Assembly: GCA_022010015.1 (NCBI GenBank)
Contig: CP091735.1
Location: 186,001-250,000 of the forward strand
Origin: Clostridium sp.
GTDB lineage: Bacteria; Bacillota_I; Bacilli_A; Acholeplasmatales; Anaeroplasmataceae
Direction: 5' to 3'
Length of the DNA stretch: 64,000 bases
The first letter of the stretch is position 1. Every line of letters begins with the position of its first letter. Made by a program: the position numbers and the translations under genes. Shown piece by piece: positions 58,271-64,000 of the stretch. Under the pieces are notes generated by a model. That model worked only from the letters and a program-made list of their open reading frames with translations, searched no databases and was not told where the DNA came from.

Positions 58271-59278
58271 TTATTCCTCCATTAATGAATCAATTAATTT
58301 ATCAATATCATATTTAAAACTAAAGTTTGTATCCTGAGTAAATTTAGTTGAATCTCCAACTAACACCTTAGCATCATTCGGTCTAATATACTTTAGATTA
58401 ACCTTAACTAAAACATCATTTGTCAAGGTATCAATACCAACTTCATCAAGACCTTCACCGCACCATTTCAAAGTAATTCCTATTTTTTTATAAACTAAAG
58501 ATACAAAATCACGAACTGTATATGCTTCACCAGTAGCAATTACATAGTCATTTGGTTTTTCTTGCTGTAATGAAAGCCACATTGCATAAGCATAATCGCT
58601 TGTATGGCCCCATTCACGAATAGCATTTAAATTGCCAAGCTCAAGAACCACTTTTTTTCACCATTTTTTTATTCTTTTTAGCATATGAAATAATTTTTCA
58701 TTGCAACAAATGATTTTTTTCTCTTAATGGTGATTCATGATTATAACAAATACCGTTAGTAACAAATAAATTATAATTCTCACGATAGCATTTTCCTATT
58801 TGGTACGAATAAACCTTTGATACAGCATATGGTGATTTAGGATCAATAATTGTATTTTTCGTTTTTGTGGATAAGTTTCTCCTGAAAAACATATATGGAG
58901 ATGATAAACTAAACATCTTTGTTCTTATTTCACTATTCTTAATCGCATCAAGAAGTCTTAAGGTTCCAAGAGAATTAACTTCTGTTGTATATTCTGGCAT
59001 ATCAAATGATGTATCAACGTGTGATTGTGATGCTAAATGATAGATTTCATCAGCTTTTACAAATTCAACAATTCTATTTAAATTTGATGCATCCGTTAAA
59101 TCACCAATATGCGTGAAATAATTGTCATTATCCAAAAAAATTCAGTAAGATAATATGAAGACAATTGTGAATATGATTGGATAATTCCATGAACTTCATA
59201 ATTCTTTTGAAGTAATAATTTAGTTAAATAATACCCATCCTGGTTTGTTACTCCAGTAACTAAAGCAACCTTTCTCAT
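58271..59278 (-). CDS. gmd: GDP-mannose 4,6-dehydratase, frameshifted
   Basis: Converts GDP-mannose to GDP-4-keto-6-deoxymannose. [70 protein letters not shown] and [20 protein letters not shown], then [20 protein letters not shown] (YxxxK). Late: [40 protein letters not shown] and [17 protein letters not shown]. The glycine-rich motif reads GVTNQDG where GxTGQDG is usual. ATG at 59278 with AGGAGC. About 336 codons. No GDP-fucose synthase or Rmd reductase is recognised in the window, so the next step is unassigned. Confidence 0.93.
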
Positions 59279-60191
59279 TTTTAAACGCTCCTTTGATTTA
59301 GGCTTAGGAATAACAGCCATAATCTCTAAATTTCCTTCAAATTCTATTTTTTTGAGAATTTGCGGTTAAAATAAACGAATCCCCTTTTTTTATTTCTGTT
59401 TTATTAACCTTTCCACTACCATTAATGATATAAAAAAATTTCAAAGCCTTTATTTTCGTATTTTTCATTACCCTTAACTAAAAGCTTTTACATATTGAAA
59501 TGTGAATTTTTAAATGTATCTTCAGCTCTAAAATTAAAAATTCTATTTTTTTGGTCATTATAATCAATAACATTTAAGCAATCATCAATATGTAATTCTC
59601 TTTTTGGTATTCTATTGTAATCATATAAACGATATGTGATATCAGATGATTCTTGAACCTCGAGTAAAAATGTATCACCATGAATTGCATGAACAGTTCC
59701 TGGTTCAACCACTATTAGATCATCAGGTTTAATTTCTTTATTTACAAGAAACTCTTCAACCATATTATTTTTAATAACATCCTTAAGTTCACTAGAAGAT
59801 TTAACATTTATTCCTAAAGTAATACTTTTAGCTGTTGTTTCAGGCAATATATACCAGCATTCAAATTTACCAAGAGAATTTTTTTGTCTTTAATGCATAA
59901 TCATCATTTGGATGAACTTGAACACTTAAGTTGTCCTTAGATGATATTAATTTAATTAATAATGGAAACTCCTTATCAGGATAATTGCCAAATAGTTCAG
60001 GATGATTAATCCAAACATGTCTCAAGCTTTGACCCTTATATCTTCCATTTTTTTATTATTGATGATTTATTTTTTTATATCCAGATACAATCCAAGCTTC
60101 ACCAGCATCATTTTGGCAATCAAACATCTTCTGAAGGACATTTCCAGCCCAAGGTTTAGATTCAAAAATAAGGAGAAAGAAATAAAATCAT
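59277..60191 (-). CDS. manA: Mannose-6-phosphate isomerase class I, frameshifted
   Basis: Cupin-fold zinc isomerase linking fructose 6-phosphate to mannose 6-phosphate. Pieces: [52 protein letters not shown] then [20 protein letters not shown] (the QVHPND metal site), [20 protein letters not shown] (PGTVHAI) and [16 protein letters not shown], the diagnostic run. It ends [23 protein letters not shown] at 60191 after AAGGAAGGAG. The uncorrected frame fuses into gmd; a four-base A run would give a TGA there. About 305 codons. Supplies the GDP-mannose branch. Confidence 0.93.
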
Positions 60192-60195
60192 TTTT

Positions 60196-60881
60196 TTATT
60201 CCGCTCCTTCCCTTGCAAACACATGGAAGACAGTTCTAATTATTAACCAAATATCATAGAATAAACCACGACGTTCACATATATATTTTAAATCAAGATT
60301 AATCATCTCATCAAATGTCGTATTGCTTCTACCATGAATCTGCCAATATCCTGTTAGTCCTTGGGGAACAAGTAATCTAAGCTTATCCTTAGCAGAATAT
60401 AATTCATATTCACGTTTTGTACAAGGACGTGGACCTACAATAGACATATCACCCTTAAAAAAATATTAAATAATTGTGGTAATTCATCAAGACTTGTTTT
60501 TTTCTTAAAAAAATTTTTCCAAATTTAGTAATTCTAGGATCATCTTTCATTTTTAAAAAGTAATTCCGCCAGTTTCATTATATTTCATCAAAGACTCTAG
60601 TTCAGAATCGGCATCAACCTTCATAGATCTAAATTTATAGAATTTGAATATCTTACCATTTTTTCCTACACGTTCAGAAACATAAATTGCCGGCCCCTTT
60701 GATGTACATTTAACTAAAATAGCTAAAATTAATAAAAGCCACGAAAAATAAAATAATGGTAATACCTGAAGCAAAAAAATATCAAATATTCTTTTTAAAG
60801 AAATAATATATTGGCTTCTTTTTTTAATTTTTAAATGAATCTACATCAATATTGTTATAATCAATTGTTGATTTTTTTCAT
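60196..60881 (-). CDS. Undecaprenyl-phosphate sugar phosphotransferase (initiating transferase), frameshifted
   Basis: Attaches the first sugar phosphate to undecaprenyl phosphate. One N-terminal membrane segment (LPLFYFSWLLLILAILVKC), then KGPAIYVSERVGKNGKIFKF, YKFRSMKVDADSEL (KFRSM), FKKTSLDELPQLFNIFKGDM (SLDELPQL with the catalytic Asp-Glu) and SIVGPRPCTKREYELYSAKD, RLLVPQGLTGYWQIHGRSNT (the PGLTGxWQV-type motif), NLDLKYICERRGLFYDIWLI. About 228 codons: the short, single-helix class. ATG at 60881 after TAGGAGC. Galactose, glucose or GalNAc phosphate are all possible first sugars. Confidence 0.95.
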
Positions 60882-60955
60882 TATAAACAGCTCCTAAATA
60901 ATATTTATTTTTAATGCGCACTAAAAAAAAGTTAGACTAACATCTAAACGCATTC

Positions 60956-61453
60956 TTAAGAATAAATAATGGGCAAGTTATATAATTCTTTTTTTCCTTC
61001 AAAACGTATTCATTTTTTTATTATTTATATTCATTTCTTTCTTTATTAAATTATTATTAGCAAAGAAAGGTTTAATAATTTTACAAAAATGTAATTATAA
61101 TAAATGTAAAAAAACATAACAATTGATAAAACATCAATTGTATGAAATGTAAATAAATTAAAAAAATGCGCATAAAAGATTAAATTATGCTCTGGTAAAA
61201 CACCTGTAATTTTTTTCAAACACAGCACATAATGCATATACATATTTATAAGTGGCATTATAAAAAAAGAATCTGGACCTATATGTAACTTTTGAAGGCA
61301 TAGCATCGCAAAATATGATGCAATTACAGCGGTTATAGATATAAAAGCTTTTTTTGCGTTTTTAGAATAAAAAGAAGCAATACTAAGCACTAGTACTATA
61401 AAGCATATTAACATTATGTTTTTTTCGATTAAAACTAATAAATAATCAAGCAT
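60956..61453 (-). CDS. Small membrane protein of unknown function, first gene of the capsule operon
   Basis: MLDYLLVLIEKNIMLICFIV, LVLSIASFYSKNAKKAFISI, TAVIASYFAMLCLQKLHIGP, DSFFIMPLINMYMHYVLCLK and HTIDVLSIVMFFYIYYN: three to four membrane helices, no recognised motif. After a run the tail reads KIIKPFFANNNLIKKEMNIN. About 165 codons; the stop is uncertain (61046 in the raw frame). The ATG at 61453 has a very strong AAAGGAGGTG eight bases upstream and a promoter behind it. I find no family name. Confidence 0.6.
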
Positions 61454-61496
61454 AGTATTGCACCTCCTTTAAATGCATAAATATGAGTATAAAAAT

Positions 61497-61526
61497 ATTT
61501 TATCACTTTTTACATATTTTTTTCAA
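61497..61526 (-). promoter_or_regulatory. Probable promoter of the capsule operon
   Basis: Minus strand: TTGAAA (61521-61526), an 18-base spacer and TAAAAT (61497-61502), in the gap between a terminator (61561-61597) and the first capsule gene at 61453. Confidence 0.6.
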
Positions 61527-61560
61527 TAAAAATCGCAATATAAGCGTTTTATTTTTTTAC

Positions 61561-61597
61561 AAAAAAATAAAGAAATGTTAAATATAGTTAACATTTC
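61561..61597 (-). terminator. Terminator separating the yitT unit from the capsule operon
   Basis: Minus strand GAAATGTTAA, loop CTATAT, TTAACATTTC: a perfect ten-pair stem followed by T-rich sequence. The stop of the 61588-62983 gene lies inside the stem. Confidence 0.88.
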
Positions 61598-62983
61598 TCC
61601 ATAAAAATAACATTTTTTTCGCAATTATCGAATGTTGCCATAATTATTACAAGAGGAACCATATAATAGTACATTGAATATGTATTATCAATCATCCCAT
61701 ATAATCCTACCGTAATATATGATATTAAAATTAATCCCGCAGTTGACCTATCCAATCTTAATAGTTGATGATATTTTTCAAACAAATGAACACTTAAAAA
61801 TAGCACACCAACTATTCCAAAGCAAGCAAGGGTTTCAAAAAATGTTGAATGATATACCTTAAATACTTCAGTAATTCCATGAAAACTTTGAACAATATAA
61901 AATTCAGAAACCAATCCCCCACCAAACATTATATTCATAGGATTCTTCTTCCACATATTAATTGCATCAATCCATAATTCTTTTCTACCAGAATCATTTA
62001 AATCATTAAAGAATAAACACTTACGAATATCCTCTAATAATTTAGGAATACCCACGCTAATTTGAACTGTTAAAAGTATTGAAATAACAAAAAAATCCAA
62101 ATCCAACAAAAACCATTTTTTTCTTATTAGATGCTTTTTATCATATAAAGAAGATATAGCATTAAAAAAATTCAATATATCCAAAAAAAGAAACGTTCCT
62201 CTACTTCCTGTTACAAACATACCAATACAAATAATTAAAAAGCTTTATATTACCTATAATAATATTTGCTATTTTTATTATTTTTTAAGCATATTAATAA
62301 AGATAAATGGTAAGCCAACACACATCATTATGCCAGCCTCATTACATAAGCCCCAACCTAAATAGTACCAAAAATTCAAAATATTTTCAGCTGGATTTTG
62401 CTGGTGTAACACATAAACCTTTAATACACATTCCAAAGCTAATAAAATTGCCATATATTCAAAGGCATAAACAAGCATTTTAAATGAATCCTTGTTCAAT
62501 GATGATGCAAACAAAACATATAAGACAAAAATATATAAAAACCAAGCAAGATACATTACATATAAGCCTTCCTTACCATTTGGTATGATATTATGCCAAA
62601 AATAAGGAAGTGCACATGATATTCCCAAAAGAGCAATACCAAATGCCGATTTAACCTTACTTAAATGTATTTTTATTTCTAATCAAATAAATAATTAAAA
62701 CAAGAAAGAAAAACACCAGTACATACAACCAATGAAACAGGAATAACTGTAGCTTCAAAGCCATCATTATTAGAAAACATAAAATATAATACACAAGGTA
62801 TCATATATTTAAAATCATTAAATATTAAAAAGTGAAATTGCCGCAATACTTATAATTGTAATCATACCTGCAAGAAAGCTATACTTCCAGCAAATAACCG
62901 CAATTATACATAATATAAGGCAATAAAGCTCTAAAAAAATAACGAATTGTTATTCAAGGCTTTTTAATTTTATCCTTAATCAT
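61588..62983 (-). CDS. O-antigen ligase/polymerase-type membrane protein, frameshifted
   Basis: Ten or more helices. Pieces: IPVSLVVCTGVFLSCFNYLF, GISCALPYFWHNIIPNGKEG, FLYIFVLYVLFASSLNKDSF, YYLGWGLCNEAGIMMCVGLP, MFVTGSRGTFLFLDILNFFN (the TGSRG motif common in O-antigen ligase-like proteins) and FEVKVYHSTFFETLACFG-like residues (EVFKVYHSTFFETLACFGIV), where the H in YHS matches the conserved late-loop His. Ends NTYSMYYYMVPLVIIMATFD. About 465 codons. ATG at 62983 overlaps the yitT stop and follows AAGGAG. Ligase or second polymerase cannot be decided. Confidence 0.78.
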
Positions 62984-63891
62984 AAAATCTAATTCTCCTT
63001 GTTTTTTTATAAACCTTAGCAGAGGTAAAGCCATGGCCTTTAACCTCTTTAACATTAGATATAACAACAAAAGCCTCAGGATCAATCTCATAAATTAATT
63101 TCTTTATTCTTGGAAGTTCTCTTATTTCAACAACAGTTAAAATATAATCCGTTTCTTCCTTTAAATAACCAGTTTTTGAATGTAAATACGTTAATCCTCT
63201 ATCCATTTGATTTAATATCATATCACTAATTAGATCATTATTATTACTTAATATTTTTTTATTTGAAGCTTATTATGTCCAAATGTTAAAACCTTATCAA
63301 TTATTATAGAATAAATAATAATCATTAATATTCCGTATACAAATAAATTAAATGTAACATTAGGAAGGAATAATTGAACCGCTAGAGTAAAAATATCAAT
63401 AACACTTACACCAAGACCAACAGGAAAAATTAAGATATTTGTTTAAAATCAAAACAACAACATCAATTCCACCAGTTGAGCCACCACTACGCATTACAAG
63501 TCCAATTCCTATTCCCATTAAAACACCTGATGATATAACAGCAACCAGTGTATCAACATTTTTGATTAAAATAACTAAAATCAAAAAAATTCTAAAACTA
63601 GCATCCAAAGAGGATAAATAATTGTTGAACAAAGTGTTGAAGCAGCAAATTTTTTTACCAAGAACAAAAAAAGCCTAAAATAAAAAAATATCGCATTAAA
63701 AGTAAAAGTAAAATAACTAGTATTAATTCCAGTTGCATAATGCAGTGCCAAAAGAAACGCCTGTAACTCCACCAGTAATCAAACCATGAGGCTCGCAAAA
63801 AATTATAACACTCAAAGCATATATTAAATTTCCAATAACACATAATAAAAAAATGATGTTATTAATTTCTTTTTTTATTTATGTTCTTCAT
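62976..63891 (-). CDS. YitT family membrane protein (DUF2179 domain), frameshifted
   Basis: N-terminal membrane domain: VIGNLIYALSVIIFCEPHGL then ITGGVTGVSFGTALCNWNYT, FFVLGKKFAASTLCSTIIYP, TLVAVISSGVLMGIGIGLVM and RSGGSTGGIDVVVLILNKYL, the GGSTGG motif of the YitT family. The C-terminal soluble DUF2179 domain reads MDRGLTYLHSKTGYLKEETD, YILTVVEIRELPRIKKLIYE and IDPEAFVVISNVKEVKGHGF. About 304 codons. ATG at 63891 with AGGTGA; promoter just upstream. Proposed to be transporters or membrane regulators; substrate unknown. Coupling to a polymerase/ligase gene is notable. Confidence 0.9.
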
Positions 63892-63915
63892 TTCATTCAC
63901 CTATAAACAAAGAAT

Positions 63916-63943
63916 AGTATAACATATATTTAATTAAATTAAA
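63916..63943 (-). promoter_or_regulatory. Possible promoter of yitT
   Basis: Minus strand: TTTAAT (63938-63943), 16 bases, TATACT (63916-63921), 24 bases before the yitT start. Confidence 0.45.
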
Positions 63944-64000
63944 AGATTTAAAGAAAAAAAAGACAAATTTTAATATCAATAATATAGGTACATAACAAAT

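Overview
The window reads as a chromosomal stretch of a low-GC Gram-positive bacterium (Bacillota). I think of a gut-type Bacilli or Erysipelotrichia-like lineage, but that placement is inference. The evidence is Bacillus-style neighbourhoods (tsaE-tsaB-rimI-tsaD, rimM-trmD, addB-addA, ytxK-ackA, gerW), Gram-positive promoters and Shine-Dalgarno sites, lipoprotein signals, and no outer-membrane genes. The genetic code looks standard: conserved Trp positions use TGG, and TGA ends several genes.

Main caveat: almost every gene, including essential ones, is cut into pieces by small length changes in A/T runs, very often runs of exactly seven. The pieces join into full-length, well-conserved proteins once a run is changed by one or two bases. 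I read this as unpolished long-read sequence rather than gene decay. Gene coordinates below run from the inferred true start to the inferred true stop across these breaks.

Layout. 1-5.8 kb (minus): ykpA-type ABC-F ATPase, pcrA helicase, a DUF2779 protein and the start of a TrkH/KtrB potassium transporter. 5.9-7.4 kb (plus): an IS110-family element with a structured leader, a candidate bridge RNA. 7.5-11.7 kb (minus): glnS and the t6A genes tsaD, rimI, tsaB, tsaE. 11.8-20.5 kb (minus): one long transcription unit addB-addA-rimM-trmD-rhodanese-like protein-lipoprotein nucleotidase. 20.6-22.1 kb (plus): M18 aminopeptidase behind a perfect consensus promoter. 22.1-26.1 kb (minus): cell-wall amidase, polysaccharide deacetylase, a DUF4143 ATPase remnant, a ferredoxin pair and an AEC carrier. 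26.2-30.9 kb: marR plus a two-gene ABC exporter (minus), divergent from ndk (plus). 30.9-42.8 kb (minus): pdaA-like deacetylase, two tandem MutS-like ATPases, a small membrane protein, ytxK-ackA, a complete DUF4143 ATPase, a membrane protein with a Nudix-like domain, an APH-fold kinase, a lipoprotein and gerW.

42.9-63.9 kb (minus) is a capsule or exopolysaccharide locus: yitT, a polymerase/ligase, a small membrane protein, the initiating sugar transferase, manA, gmd, manC, four glycosyltransferases, a polymerase, two acyltransferases, rfbF, rfbG, a thiamine-diphosphate enzyme, an SDR, wzx and wzz. Two sugar-nucleotide branches feed it: a GDP-mannose branch (manA, manC, gmd) and a CDP-glucose branch (rfbF, rfbG). 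In the second branch the thiamine enzyme and SDR may build a branched sugar. The most promising unusual items are this CDP module, the paired MutS-like proteins, the membrane Nudix-like protein next to a DUF4143 ATPase, and the IS110 leader.
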